64,000 nt of DNA from Bog-793 sp050014835 (GCA_050014835.1 JBEKCO010000010.1:5430-69429); one strand, 5' to 3'; counted from the first letter of the stretch, positions 1 to 8,387 are shown. The notes: a model not told the origin generated them from the letters alone. Translations and numbers: made by a program.

Positions 1-46
1 AGCCGCGACGGCCGACCTTGCCCATCCCGATCTCGGCGTCCGCCAC
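1..46 (-). CDS. GuaB3-type IMP dehydrogenase-like protein, N-terminal fragment
   Basis: Only the first 15 codons are in the window; the gene runs off the left edge. It begins at a GTG preceded by an AGGAGAGG ribosome site 8 nt upstream. The visible peptide begins MADAEIGMGKVGRRG, which resembles the start of the actinobacterial GuaB3 family (VEIGMGRxxRR), paralogues of IMP dehydrogenase often found near groEL and guaB. The family call rests on this short match and the groEL neighbourhood, so it is tentative; that a real start codon lies here is more secure. Confidence 0.55.
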   Translation of the reverse strand, partial: MADAEIGMGKVGRRG

Positions 47-124
47 GTGTGAAACCTCTCCTCACCCGAAAACCGCGTCCCGGAACCAGCGGACGACCCC
101 TGTGGACAGTAGTCGAGCCCCGAA

Positions 125-796
125 CTAAGTCTCGGCGACGACCGCGGCGAGCAGATCCCAGACGATCCGGGCGGTCAAGCCCCAGATGAGGTCGTCGGCC
201 AGTTCCGGCGTCCCGGCGAAAAAGCAGACGCCGGCGTCGCGTCCGGGGGCGTCCCAGCGTTCCTGCCAAGAGATGCCATCCGCGGCCAGTGACGCCAGTG
301 GCACCTCGAGGATCGCCGCCACCTCGTGCCCGTCGGCCACGTAGTCGGGGTGCCCCGTGACGACCCCGACAAACGGGACGACCCGCTCATGCCCCCGGAC
401 GCGTTCGACGACGGCGAAGGAGCCGATCACCTCGACGAGACCCGGATCGAGCCCGATCTCCTCCTGCGACTCGCGCAGCGCCGCGGCCAGCGGCTCCTCG
501 CCGGGCTCGAGGTGCCCTCCGGGGAAGGCGAGGTTGCCCGCATCGCGCTCGAGCGCCGCCGAGCGGCGGATGAGGACGAGCGCCGCCTCGCCCCCGCGCA
601 CGACGACCGGGACGAGCACCGCCGAGTGGACGGGCGGCGAAGGCGCCGGCGTCGTCGCCAGATGCGCGAGCCCGCGTCGCAACCGTTCGACCGGGATCGA
701 GGACCGGCGCGCCGCCGGGAGTGTCGTCCACGGCGCGGGATCGCCGCGACACGCGTCATTCGGGCGGGGGACGATCTGGCGGTACGTCTCCGGCAC
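125..796 (-). CDS. NUDIX hydrolase, CoA pyrophosphatase (NudL)-like
   Basis: A 223-residue protein with a complete Nudix box at about residues 93-115 (GGHLEPGEE, then RESQEEIGL), the Mg-binding helix of pyrophosphohydrolases. The stretch before it, VLIRRS followed by AGNLAFPGG, resembles the extra motif of the NudL/YeaB coenzyme A pyrophosphatases (the usual form is LL-KR followed by GQ-AFPGG), so hydrolysis of CoA or a related nucleotide is the best guess. The GTG start is preceded by a -10-like TACGCT only 6 nt upstream and no clear ribosome site, suggesting a leaderless mRNA. It is a single gene between groEL and the left-edge gene. The exact substrate cannot be read from sequence. Confidence 0.85.
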   Translation of the reverse strand: MPETYRQIVPRPNDACRGDPAPWTTLPAARRSSIPVERLRRGLAHLATTPAPSPPVHSAVLVPVVVRGGEAALVLIRRSAALERDAGNLAFPGGHLEPGEEPLAAALRESQEEIGLDPGLVEVIGSFAVVERVRGHERVVPFVGVVTGHPDYVADGHEVAAILEVPLASLAADGISWQERWDAPGRDAGVCFFAGTPELADDLIWGLTARIVWDLLAAVVAET

Positions 797-802
797 GCGC
801 GG

Positions 803-808
803 AGCGTA
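803..808 (-). promoter_or_regulatory. -10 element for a leaderless NUDIX mRNA (putative)
   Basis: TACGCT fits the actinobacterial TANNNT -10 consensus and lies exactly 6 nt before the GTG start at 796, so transcription would begin at or next to the start codon. No convincing -35 box is visible. The same spacing recurs at three other genes in this window. Confidence 0.4.
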
Positions 809-872
809 CCTGACCCCACGGCGTGCGCCGGATGAGACCGGCGTCCGCCGCGGGGTGCGGGTCGCTGCGGTG

Positions 873-2501
873 CTACATCATCCCCATGCCGCTCGCGTCC
901 GGGCCGGCCGGCGCGGCGGGCTTCTTCTCGGGCTTGTCGACGACGAGCACGTCGGTCGTCAAAAGCAACGCCGCGACCGAGGCCGCGTTCTGCAGAGCCG
1001 ACCGCGTCACCTTCGCCGGGTCGATGATGCCCGACTTCACGAGGTCTTCGATGACGCCGGTCTGGGCGTTCAGCCCGATCGTGCCCTCGCGGGACTCGAC
1101 GTCGCGGACCATGAGCGACCCTTCGAGCCCGGCGTTCAGCGCGATCCACTTCAATGGCTCCTCGAGGGCGCGGGCGACGGCCATGGCGCCCGTCTCCTCG
1201 TCGCCTTTCAGCGAATGCGCCACCTTCTCGACCGCCCCGCGGGCGCGGAGCAACGCTGTCCCGCCACCGGCGACGACGCCCTCCTCGATCGCGGCACGGG
1301 TCGCGGAGAGCGCGTCCTCGATGCGGTGCTTCTTCTCCTTCAGCTCGACCTCCGTCGCCGCGCCGACGCGGACCACCGCGACGCCCGCGACAAGCTTGGC
1401 GACCCGCTCCTGGAGCTTCTCCCGGTCCCAGTCCGAGTCGGACTCTTCGATCTCGTGTTTCATCTGGGCGATCCGGGCCTTCACCGCATCCTCGGAGCCG
1501 GCGCCTTCGACGATCGTCGTGTCGTCCTTCGTCACGACGACGCGACGCGCATGTCCCATCACGTCGAGCGTCGCCGACTCGAGCTTCAGCCCGACCTCCT
1601 CGGCGACGACCTGGGCGCCGGTCATGACGGCGATGTCGGCGAGCATCTCCTTGCGGCGTTGCCCGTAGGCCGGGGACTTGACGGCGATCGACTGGAACGT
1701 GCCGCGGATCTTGTTCACGACGAGCGTCGCGAGCGCTTCGCCCTCGACCTCTTCGGCGATGATGAGCAGCGGCTTGCCGGTCTGCATCACCTTCTCGAGC
1801 ACCGGGACGAGATCGTGCACGGCCGAGATCTTCGAGTCGACGATGAGGATCTGCGGGTCCTCGAGCACGCCCTCTTGACGATCGGGGTCGGTCACGAAAT
1901 ACGGCGAGAGGTAGCCCTTGTCGAACTGCATGCCCTCGGTGAACTCGAGCTCGAGCCCGAAGGTGTTCGACTCCTCGACGGTCACGGTCCCGTCCTTGCC
2001 GACCTTGTCGATGGCGTCAGCGAGGACTTCGCCGATAGAAGCGTCGGCGGCCGAGATCGCGGCGATCTGGGCGATCTCGTGCCGGCCCTCGACGTCGCGC
2101 GCCTGGGACTTGATCGATTCGACTGCCGCGACGACGCCGCGCTCGATGCCGCGCTTCAGCGCCATCGGGTTCGCGCCGGCCGCCACGTTGCGCAGGCCTT
2201 CGCGCACGAGCGCCTGGGCGAGGACGGTGGCGGTCGTCGTCCCGTCGCCGGCGATGTCGTTCGTCTTCGTCGCCACCTCACGGACGAGATGCGCGCCGAG
2301 GTTCTCGAACGGGTCGTCGAGATCGATCTCCTTGGCGATCGTGACGCCGTCGTTCGTGATCGTCGGCGCGCCCCATTTCTTGTCGAGGACGACGTTGCGG
2401 CCCTTCGGCCCGAGGGTCACCTTCACGGTGTCGGCGAGCTTGTTCACGCCGTTCTCGAGGCCCCGGCGGGCGGCTTCGTCGAAGAGCAGGATCTTCGGCA
2501 T
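873..2501 (-). CDS. groL: 60-kDa chaperonin GroEL
   Basis: The 542-residue chaperonin subunit forms the double-ring folding chamber with GroES in the cytoplasm and uses ATP to fold client proteins. It starts MPKILLFDEAARRGLENGVN, has the ATP-binding GDGTTT at residues 85-90 and ends in a short GMGMM tail typical of GroEL. Length matches the family (about 540). Its ATG overlaps the stop of groES by one base (TGATG), so the two are translationally coupled. Control comes from the CIRCE operator and promoter upstream of groES. The methionine- and glycine-containing tail, rather than a histidine-rich one, suggests the housekeeping-type chaperonin. Confidence 0.98.
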   Translation of the reverse strand: MPKILLFDEAARRGLENGVNKLADTVKVTLGPKGRNVVLDKKWGAPTITNDGVTIAKEIDLDDPFENLGAHLVREVATKTNDIAGDGTTTATVLAQALVREGLRNVAAGANPMALKRGIERGVVAAVESIKSQARDVEGRHEIAQIAAISAADASIGEVLADAIDKVGKDGTVTVEESNTFGLELEFTEGMQFDKGYLSPYFVTDPDRQEGVLEDPQILIVDSKISAVHDLVPVLEKVMQTGKPLLIIAEEVEGEALATLVVNKIRGTFQSIAVKSPAYGQRRKEMLADIAVMTGAQVVAEEVGLKLESATLDVMGHARRVVVTKDDTTIVEGAGSEDAVKARIAQMKHEIEESDSDWDREKLQERVAKLVAGVAVVRVGAATEVELKEKKHRIEDALSATRAAIEEGVVAGGGTALLRARGAVEKVAHSLKGDEETGAMAVARALEEPLKWIALNAGLEGSLMVRDVESREGTIGLNAQTGVIEDLVKSGIIDPAKVTRSALQNAASVAALLLTTDVLVVDKPEKKPAAPAGPDASGMGMM

Positions 2502-2794
2502 CAGCCGACCACCTTGGCGAGCACGTCGCGGCCCGACAGGATGAGCAGGTCCTCACCGTCGATCGTGATCTCGGTGCCGCCGTACTTCGAGTAGACGACC
2601 TTGTCGCCGACCTTCACGTCGAGCGGGATGAGTTCGCCGGTGTTCTCGGCCCGGCGTCCGGGCCCGGCCGCGAGGACCTCGCCCTGCTGGGGCTTCTCCT
2701 TCGCCGTGTCGGGGATGACGAGACCCGACGCCGTCTTCTCCTCGGCCTCGCTCGGGCGGACGACGATGCGGTCGTCCAGCGGTTGCAGCTTCAT
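2501..2794 (-). CDS. groS: 10-kDa co-chaperonin GroES
   Basis: A 97-residue GroES lid protein. The ATG at 2794 gives the standard N-terminus MKLQPLDDRIVVRPSEAEE; longer upstream readings would cross the CIRCE operator and promoter, so they are rejected. The mobile loop region (TASGLVIPDTAKEKPQ, about residues 21-36) is intact and length equals the family norm. It caps the GroEL ring during folding. First gene of the groES-groEL operon, with a 24-nt gap from the CIRCE element and a one-base overlap with groEL. Heat-shock control through HrcA is expected from the operator. Confidence 0.98.
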   Translation of the reverse strand: MKLQPLDDRIVVRPSEAEEKTASGLVIPDTAKEKPQQGEVLAAGPGRRAENTGELIPLDVKVGDKVVYSKYGGTEITIDGEDLLILSGRDVLAKVVG

Positions 2795-2817
2795 TTCCGC
2801 GGCCTCCTGTGGCTCCG

Positions 2818-2844
2818 TTGGCACTCTCTGGTTTCGAGTGCCAA
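2818..2844 (-). promoter_or_regulatory. CIRCE operator (HrcA binding site) of groES-groEL
   Basis: A perfect inverted repeat TTGGCACTC-N9-GAGTGCCAA, matching the CIRCE consensus TTAGCACTC-N9-GAGTGCTAA except for one symmetrical change per arm. It sits 24 nt before the groES ATG. Its upstream edge touches the -10 box, so bound HrcA repressor would cover the transcription start. The hrcA gene itself is not in the window. Confidence 0.95.
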
Positions 2845-2872
2845 CGATACCGGGGCGCCCGCGCCCTGGCAA
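2844..2872 (-). promoter_or_regulatory. groES-groEL promoter
   Basis: On the minus strand TTGCCA (2867-2872) and TATCGT (2844-2849) are separated by exactly 17 nt, a good housekeeping sigma-type promoter. The -10 box abuts the CIRCE operator, as expected for an HrcA-repressed promoter. Confidence 0.8.
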
Positions 2873-2922
2873 ACGGGTGGGCCGAGTGCTGACGACCTGG
2901 TCGGCCGGTCGCCCCGTCCCGG

Positions 2923-3657
2923 TCAGTCGAAGACCACGTGCCCCCAGGCCGCGACGGGTCCGGGATCCCCCTCGACGGTCACCGCCGACGGGTCGCGCGG
3001 GGTCCGGTGGAGGAGCCAGAGGTAGAGGTCCGAGGCCGCGGCCGTGACCGTCGCCCGCGCCAGGTGCGGCGCGTCGGCGGTGAGCCGGTCCGGCGCCATG
3101 TCGAGGTGCCAGCTGGCGCCGACGTCGTCGGCGACGAGCGAGAGCGCCCCTTCGAGCCCGTCGATCGGGTGGAGGGCGATGTAGCGGGCCACGAACCCGA
3201 GGTACTCATCGACGCCGTCGACGGCGAGCGCGGCGTCGATCGCCGACGGGGTGCCCGCGGCGGCCTCGGCGTCCCAGCGGTGCACCGACGTCTCCTGGGC
3301 CATACGCCGGAACCAGAACGCGGCGGGGGCCGGTGCGTCGGCGAACCAGTTCCAGACGGGCGCGGCGGGGTCCGCCGAGTCCAATGCCGCGACGAGCGCG
3401 GCGAGCCCGGCGTCGTAGGCGGCGGCGAGATCGGCGAAACCGACGTCGGGGGCGGCCTCGGTGCGCGCAACACGGGCGGTCGCCTTGGTCCGCAGGATCT
3501 CGGCCACCCAGCGGTGGATGGCCTCGATGTGCGCGAGCAGCTGCCGCATGTCCCATTCCGGGCAGCTCGGGACGGGCACGCTCGGCGCGGCGCGCGCCGC
3601 CGTGACGAGGCGGCCGCCTTCCAGACGGAGCTGGTCGAGGTACTCGTCGGTGTCCAT
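2923..3657 (-). CDS. DinB/MDMPI-type (maleylpyruvate isomerase N-terminal domain) protein
   Basis: A 244-residue protein of the TIGR03083-like actinobacterial family. Residues about 10-150 look like the four-helix metal-binding MDMPI domain: the CPEWDMRQLLAH segment with IEAIH (histidines about 42 and 47) and the later ETSVHRWDAE segment supply the usual three histidines. The C-terminal 90 residues resemble the MDMPI C-terminal domain (DLYLWLLHRT near the end). Relatives include mycothiol-dependent isomerases, but most members have no known substrate and none can be assigned here. It lies 3 nt upstream-side of tsaD's end and is transcribed the same way, perhaps as the last gene of that run. 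Confidence 0.85.
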   Translation of the reverse strand: MDTDEYLDQLRLEGGRLVTAARAAPSVPVPSCPEWDMRQLLAHIEAIHRWVAEILRTKATARVARTEAAPDVGFADLAAAYDAGLAALVAALDSADPAAPVWNWFADAPAPAAFWFRRMAQETSVHRWDAEAAAGTPSAIDAALAVDGVDEYLGFVARYIALHPIDGLEGALSLVADDVGASWHLDMAPDRLTADAPHLARATVTAAASDLYLWLLHRTPRDPSAVTVEGDPGPVAAWGHVVFD

Positions 3658-3660
3658 AAT

Positions 3661-4740
3661 CTAGATCTTCTCCGCGGTCCCGCGGCCCGACAACTCGACT
3701 CGGGCGCGCGGCGAGCGCTCCGTCGCCCCGCGACGGTGGCCTGGGAACGCCCACCCCGGCTCGGCGCCCGAGTCGAGCGGCGTCGGGCCGCAAGCGGCGA
3801 GGTTGAAGTGCGCCGCGGCGGCGATCATCGCCGCGTTGTCGGTGCACATCGCCCGGCTCGGCAGGTAGACGCCGAGCCCCGCTGAGGCCGCCGCGGCCCG
3901 GAACGCGGCGCGCAGCGGGCCGTTGGCGGCGACGCCCCCGGCGAGGCAGACCGAACGGGCCCCGAGGCTCTCTGCGGCGCGCATCGCCTTCGTGACGAGG
4001 ATCTCGACGACGGCCGCCTGGAACGACGCCGCGACGTCGGGGCCGGGGACGTCGGGGTGGGCCCGCACGTAGTGGACGACGGCGGTCTTCAGCCCCGAGA
4101 ACGAAAGGTCCAGTCCCTCGCGCAGCATCGGCCGCGGAAAAGCGATCGCCGCCGGATCGCCCCCGGCCGCGGCCCTCTCGATCGCCGGGCCGCCCGGGTA
4201 GGAGAGCCCGAGGAAGCGCGCCACCTTGTCGAACGCCTCGCCGGCGGCGTCGTCGACCGTCTCGCCCAGCACCTCGTAGGCGCGCGGTCCGGTCATCTTC
4301 ACGATCAGGCTGTGCCCGCCCGACACAAGGACAACGACGGCCGGCAGCTCGATCGCCGGGTCTTCGAGCAGCGAGGCGTAAAGGTGCCCCTCGAGGTGGT
4401 TCACGCCGACGTAGGGAACGCCCCACGCCATCGCGAGCGCCTTGGCGAAGGAGACCCCGACGAGGAGCGCGCCGATGAGCCCGGGGCCCGCCGTCGCCGC
4501 GACGGCCGCGACCGGCGGCGGCCCGGCCCGCAGCCCCGCCCCTTCGAGCGCCTCGGTGACGACCGGGACGATGCGCTCGAGGTGCGCCCGACCCGCGAGT
4601 TCCGGCACGACGCCGCCGAAATGGGCGTGCAGGTCGACCTGGCTCGACACGACCGAGGAGAGGATCTCGCGACCGTCGGCCACGACGGCGGCCGCCGTCT
4701 CGTCGCACGACGTCTCCACGGCAAGGACGAGTTCGCTCAT
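3661..4740 (-). CDS. tsaD: tRNA N6-adenosine threonylcarbamoyltransferase TsaD
   Basis: The 359-residue protein transfers the threonylcarbamoyl group to A37 of ANN-decoding tRNAs, completing t6A synthesis with TsaB and TsaE. It opens with VLAVETSCDETAAAVV, carries the metal-binding NHLEGH motif (His115 and His119) and the VLVSGGHS nucleotide loop. Length is slightly above the usual 335-345 because of a basic C-terminal tail. The ATG overlaps the rimI stop by 4 nt (ATGA), placing it at the end of the tightly coupled udg-tsaE-tsaB-rimI-tsaD run; all three t6A partners are therefore co-transcribed. Confidence 0.97.
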   Translation of the reverse strand: MSELVLAVETSCDETAAAVVADGREILSSVVSSQVDLHAHFGGVVPELAGRAHLERIVPVVTEALEGAGLRAGPPPVAAVAATAGPGLIGALLVGVSFAKALAMAWGVPYVGVNHLEGHLYASLLEDPAIELPAVVVLVSGGHSLIVKMTGPRAYEVLGETVDDAAGEAFDKVARFLGLSYPGGPAIERAAAGGDPAAIAFPRPMLREGLDLSFSGLKTAVVHYVRAHPDVPGPDVAASFQAAVVEILVTKAMRAAESLGARSVCLAGGVAANGPLRAAFRAAAASAGLGVYLPSRAMCTDNAAMIAAAAHFNLAACGPTPLDSGAEPGWAFPGHRRGATERSPRARVELSGRGTAEKI

Positions 4741-5324
4741 CGGCCCTCGCGCACCTCGGCCGTCGGCCTGGCGAGCTCAGTGCCGATCGAGGAGAGACGC
4801 GCCCCATAGCCGTCGGAGTCGACGTCGTGGACCCACATGACGAGGCCGTCCTCGTGCGACCTCGCGTAGTAGTTCTTGCGGATCCCGACCGGGGCGAAGC
4901 CGAACCACGTGTAGAGCCGCTGCGCCGCGACGTTGGAGACCCGGACCTCCAGGGTGAGCGCCGACGCCCCGGCGGCACGCGCCTCGGTGACGAGGCGCCA
5001 GAGCAGGCGAGCGCCGACCCGGCGACCCTGCCACGCCGTGTCGACGCCGAGCGTCGTCACGTGGCCCTCGCCGGCGATGAGCATGCACCCGGCGTACCCG
5101 ACGACCTCGCCGTTCGCGGTCGCGACCCAGTACTGGCGGGTCGTGCGCAACGCGAGCTCGGAGAGGTACAGCGCCGCCGACCACGGCTCGGGGAAGATCT
5201 CCCGCTCGATCGCGACGACCGAGGCGACGTCGCGCCGGTGAATCGGCGCGACGTCGACGGCATCCGCGTCCCGCGGCGGTGCCGGCTTCGTTCCCGGATC
5301 GTGCCTCCTGATGAGCCGCGTCAC
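4737..5324 (-). CDS. rimI: Ribosomal-protein-alanine N-acetyltransferase RimI-like
   Basis: A 195-residue GNAT enzyme. The GTG start at 5324 was chosen because it overlaps the tsaB stop by 4 nt (GTGA), like its neighbours; longer forms would read back through tsaB. The acetyl-CoA motif is WQGRRVGARLL (preceded by VTTLGVD), followed by LEVRVSNVAAQRLYTWFGF, typical of RimI, and the aromatic KNYYARSHEDGLVMW region. The predicted role is acetylation of the N-terminus of S18 and possibly other proteins. A 25-residue N-terminal extension and a 30-residue tail lie outside the domain. Its place between tsaB and tsaD is the common bacterial arrangement. Confidence 0.92.
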   Translation of the reverse strand: MTRLIRRHDPGTKPAPPRDADAVDVAPIHRRDVASVVAIEREIFPEPWSAALYLSELALRTTRQYWVATANGEVVGYAGCMLIAGEGHVTTLGVDTAWQGRRVGARLLWRLVTEARAAGASALTLEVRVSNVAAQRLYTWFGFAPVGIRKNYYARSHEDGLVMWVHDVDSDGYGARLSSIGTELARPTAEVREGR

Positions 5325-6025
5325 GGCCGGTCCTGCCCGGGCGGTTCGCGGGTTGCGAAGTTCGCGCGTGCGTCGGCGGCGCGCAGGTAACACGGTTCGA
5401 CGGACACGGCATCCGTCGTCGCGCCCAGCGCGGCGCGTTCGATCCCGATCGCCCCGAGCACGCCGACCGACGGTGCCGCGAGGTCGTCACCACCGAAGCG
5501 GCACGCGACGCCGTCGAGGTCGACGAGCGCCGCCGCGAGATCCCGCGCCGCGTCCCCGACGAAGAACACCTCGCCCGAGAGCTCACAAAGCCGCGCCCGC
5601 AGCCGCGACACCGGGCCGATCTCCGGACCGCCCCCGGGGAACTCCCAGGCGACCTCGCCGCGACGCATGTCGACGACCGGCACGACGACCCCGGGCGGGC
5701 GGACCGGGTCGGCGGAGGCGCCCCGCCGGAGCACCTCGGTGCTCCGCACCGCGACGAGCGGCACGCCGAGCGCGAAGCCGAAGGCCTTCGCCGCGGCGAT
5801 GCCGACGCGCAGCCCGGTGAACAGTCCGGGCCCGACGTCGACGGCGACGGCGCCGACTTGGCCGAGGCCGATCCCGGCCGCGGCGACCACCGATTCGACC
5901 GCGGGGTGCAGCGTCTCGACGTGGAGACGCCGGCACGGGTGACGCGACTCGGCGAGCAGTCCGTCCGAGCCGACGAGCGCGGCTCCGACTTCGATCGTCG
6001 CGGTCTCGAGCGCGAGGACGATCAC
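5321..6025 (-). CDS. tsaB: tRNA threonylcarbamoyladenosine synthesis protein TsaB
   Basis: The 234-residue, ASKHA-fold partner of TsaD. It starts (GTG) with IVLALETATIEVGAAL and carries VGPGLFTGLRVGIAAAKAFGFALG at about residues 62-85, the signature of the YeaZ/TsaB family. TsaB has no catalytic metal site and acts as a scaffold for TsaD and TsaE. The start overlaps tsaE by 4 nt and the stop overlaps rimI by 4 nt. Length is normal. The last 20 residues are low-complexity and probably disordered. Confidence 0.95.
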   Translation of the reverse strand: MIVLALETATIEVGAALVGSDGLLAESRHPCRRLHVETLHPAVESVVAAAGIGLGQVGAVAVDVGPGLFTGLRVGIAAAKAFGFALGVPLVAVRSTEVLRRGASADPVRPPGVVVPVVDMRRGEVAWEFPGGGPEIGPVSRLRARLCELSGEVFFVGDAARDLAAALVDLDGVACRFGGDDLAAPSVGVLGAIGIERAALGATTDAVSVEPCYLRAADARANFATREPPGQDRP

Positions 6026-6591
6026 TGCGGCCCTCGACCAGGGTCATCGCCGCGCACGTCGACGGCGAGGCCCGCGTGCTCGAGCGCCGCGGCCAGGGCG
6101 CCGCCGCGGCCGGCCCACGCGACCCCACGCCCCCGGAGCGTGATCTGGCGCCGGTCGGCGTCGCTCGCTCCGGCGAACGCCGCGGACGTCGGGGGCTCCG
6201 CCACGATCTCGCACTCGAGCGCGTCCGCGGCGAGCAGTCCCCGGATCCGCTCACCCCATTCGACGACGACGACGCAACCGTCGTCGAGCGCGTCGTCGAG
6301 CGCGAGATCGGCGAGATCGTCGGTCGGCGCCACCCGGTAACAGTCGACGTGGGCCACCGGCGGCACGGTCGGGTAGAGATGGCACAGCGTGAACGTCGGA
6401 CTCCTCGTCGACTCGCCGCCCCCGAGCGCGGCGACGAGTCCCTTCGTAAGGACCGTCTTGCCGGCACCGAGCTCGCCGGTGAGCAGGACGACGTCGCCCG
6501 GCGTGACGACCGCGGCGATCGCCGCGCCGACCGTCCGGGTCTCGTCGGCCGACCGCGTGACGACCTCGAGCGCCTCGCCGGTGACGCTCAC
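6022..6591 (-). CDS. tsaE: tRNA threonylcarbamoyladenosine ATPase TsaE
   Basis: A 189-residue P-loop ATPase that drives the TsaBDE cycle. The Walker A motif GELGAGKT is at residues 39-46, followed by SPTFTLCHLY and VAHVDCYRV, and a Walker B-like CVVVVEWGERI, all typical. The GTG start at 6591 was chosen because it overlaps the udg stop (GTGA). At 189 residues it is about 30 longer than usual, due to an insertion and tail after the core (roughly residue 140 onward) that resembles nothing recognised. Confidence 0.95.
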   Translation of the reverse strand: MSVTGEALEVVTRSADETRTVGAAIAAVVTPGDVVLLTGELGAGKTVLTKGLVAALGGGESTRSPTFTLCHLYPTVPPVAHVDCYRVAPTDDLADLALDDALDDGCVVVVEWGERIRGLLAADALECEIVAEPPTSAAFAGASDADRRQITLRGRGVAWAGRGGALAAALEHAGLAVDVRGDDPGRGPQ

Positions 6592-7154
6592 CGTTCGTCG
6601 GTGCCGACGAGCTGCCGCTTCGCGCGCACGAAGTCCGCCCGCATCTGGGCGAGCACGAGACCCCCGCCGCGCAGGGCCGCCGCGGGATGGAACGTCGGAA
6701 CGAGCACGCCCGTCGCGAAGGGGTAGACCCTCCCCCGCAGGCGGGTCACGCCCTCCGCGCTGCCGAGCAGCGCGTGCGCCGCGAAGTTGCCGAGGGTGAC
6801 GACGACCGCCGGCGCGACGAGGTCGACCTGTCCGGCAAGGAAGTGCCGGCACGCCGCGACCTCGTCGGGCAACGGGTCGCGGTTGTTCGGCGGCCGGCAC
6901 TTCACGACGTTCGCGATGTAGCAGTCGCCCCGCGCCAGCCCGATCTCCTCAGCGATGAGCCGGTCGAGCAGGCGCCCCGACCGCCCGACGAAGGGCTCAC
7001 CGGCGAGATCCTCGTCCCGTCCCGGTCCTTCGCCGACGAACATGAGGCGCGCCCCCGGATCGCCGGCTGAGAACACGACCGTCGTCCGCGAGCCCGCGAG
7101 CGGACAGGCGACACAGCAAAGGGCTTCACGCTCGAGCTCCGCGAGCGTCACCAC
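6588..7154 (-). CDS. udg: Type 4 uracil-DNA glycosylase (4Fe-4S)
   Basis: The 188-residue enzyme removes uracil from DNA. The iron-sulphur ligands are visible as Cys14-x2-Cys17 and, later, KC followed by 15 residues and AC (CRPPNNRDP in between). Active-site motif A is VGEGPG at residues 40-45 and motif B is VPTFHPAA. These identify the family 4 (UDGa) type found in actinobacteria and thermophiles, rather than UNG. It may start at either of two adjacent GTG codons. It heads the run that continues through tsaE, overlapping it by 4 nt, and lies 90 nt from the end of alr. Confidence 0.95.
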   Translation of the reverse strand: MVTLAELEREALCCVACPLAGSRTTVVFSAGDPGARLMFVGEGPGRDEDLAGEPFVGRSGRLLDRLIAEEIGLARGDCYIANVVKCRPPNNRDPLPDEVAACRHFLAGQVDLVAPAVVVTLGNFAAHALLGSAEGVTRLRGRVYPFATGVLVPTFHPAAALRGGGLVLAQMRADFVRAKRQLVGTDER

Positions 7155-7244
7155 GTCGGCATGTTACCGCCGCGGGGCTTGCCGCAAGGCCGGGCGGCCG
7201 AGGGCGGAACGAGGCGTCCGCCGGGCGATTCCGTCACCGTCGCC

Positions 7245-8387
7245 CTAGACCACGCGGCGCGGCACCCGCGGGCCGATCCCGCAGAGGATCTCGTAGACGA
7301 TCGTGCCCAGCCGCTCGGCCCACTCGTCGGCGGTGATCTCCGCGCTGCCCTGGCGGCCGATGAGGACGACCTCGTCGCCGGCGCGCACGTCGTCGGTCCC
7401 GCAGTCGACGAGAAGCTGGTCCATCGTCACCGTGCCGGCGATCCGCCGGCGGCGGCCCCCGATGAGTACCTCTCCGCCGGCCGATCCCAGCGCCCGGCGC
7501 AACCCGTCGGCGTAGCCGAGGGGCACGGTCGCGACGAGCGCGTCCCCGCCGAGCTCGTAGTTCCGCCCGTAGCTCGTCCGCTCCCCGGCCGCGAGCCGGC
7601 GCACCCGGTGGACCCGGGCCTTCAGGCAGAGCGCCGGGCGGAGGGCCTCGCCAGGCCCGAGGAGCCCGGAAAGGACGCGCCCGACCTGCGCCGAGGGCGC
7701 GTACCCGTAGCAGGCGATGCCGCAGCGGACGAGGTCGTACCGGCTGCGCGGGTGCGCGATCGCGCCGGCGGAGTTGGCGGTGTGCAGCATCGCCGGGCTG
7801 CCGCCCGCCGCCCGCACCGCTTCGACGGCGGCATCGAACCGGTCGATCTGCGTCGCAGTGAACGCGTCGTCGAGGTCGTCGGCGACCGCGAAGTGCGTCC
7901 AGAGCCCCCCCAGGGTGAGCGCGTCCGACCCGGCGACGAGGTCGGCGAGCGCCGGCACCTCGGCGGCGTCGGCCCCGACCCGGTGCATGCCGGTGTCGAC
8001 TTTCAGGTGGACGGCGACCGGCCGTCCGAGTCGCGCCGCCGCCCCGGCGGCGAGGGCGATGCCCGGCTCGCTGTAGACCGTCGGCGTCCCGCCGATCGCG
8101 CAGAACTCGCCGATCCCGCCGGGAGGCGCCTCGGTGAGCAGCAGCACCGGGGCGTCGATCCCGGCCTCGCGCAGCGTGACCGCCTCCTCGACGAGGGCGA
8201 CCGCGAGCATCGCGGCGCCGCCGGCGAGCGCGGCCCGGGAGACCGCGACGCTCCCGTGGCCGTAGCCGTCGGCCTTCACGACGGCACAGAGCCGCGACGG
8301 CGCGACGACCCGGCAGAGCAGGGCGACGTTCGAGGTGACAGCCGAGGCGTCGATCTCCGCCCACGCCGGGCGGTAGGACTCCGTCAC
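7245..8387 (-). CDS. alr: Alanine racemase
   Basis: A 380-residue PLP enzyme that interconverts L- and D-alanine for peptidoglycan. The PLP lysine is Lys38 in CAVVKADGYGHG. The barrel phosphate-binding region is at HTANSAGA, and the C-terminal domain carries YGRNYEL, VPLGYADG and TVTMDQLLVD. The GTG start at 8387 overlaps the nnr stop by 4 nt (GTGA); a much longer upstream reading in the same frame would run antisense-like through nnr and is rejected. Linkage to nnr and acpS is common in actinobacteria. TAG stop at 7245-7247. Confidence 0.97.
   Translation of the reverse strand: MTESYRPAWAEIDASAVTSNVALLCRVVAPSRLCAVVKADGYGHGSVAVSRAALAGGAAMLAVALVEEAVTLREAGIDAPVLLLTEAPPGGIGEFCAIGGTPTVYSEPGIALAAGAAARLGRPVAVHLKVDTGMHRVGADAAEVPALADLVAGSDALTLGGLWTHFAVADDLDDAFTATQIDRFDAAVEAVRAAGGSPAMLHTANSAGAIAHPRSRYDLVRCGIACYGYAPSAQVGRVLSGLLGPGEALRPALCLKARVHRVRRLAAGERTSYGRNYELGGDALVATVPLGYADGLRRALGSAGGEVLIGGRRRRIAGTVTMDQLLVDCGTDDVRAGDEVVLIGRQGSAEITADEWAERLGTIVYEILCGIGPRVPRRVV

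Noticed and set aside
2795..2872. Longer GroES starting upstream.
   Set aside because: It would translate the CIRCE operator and promoter; the standard start is at 2794.
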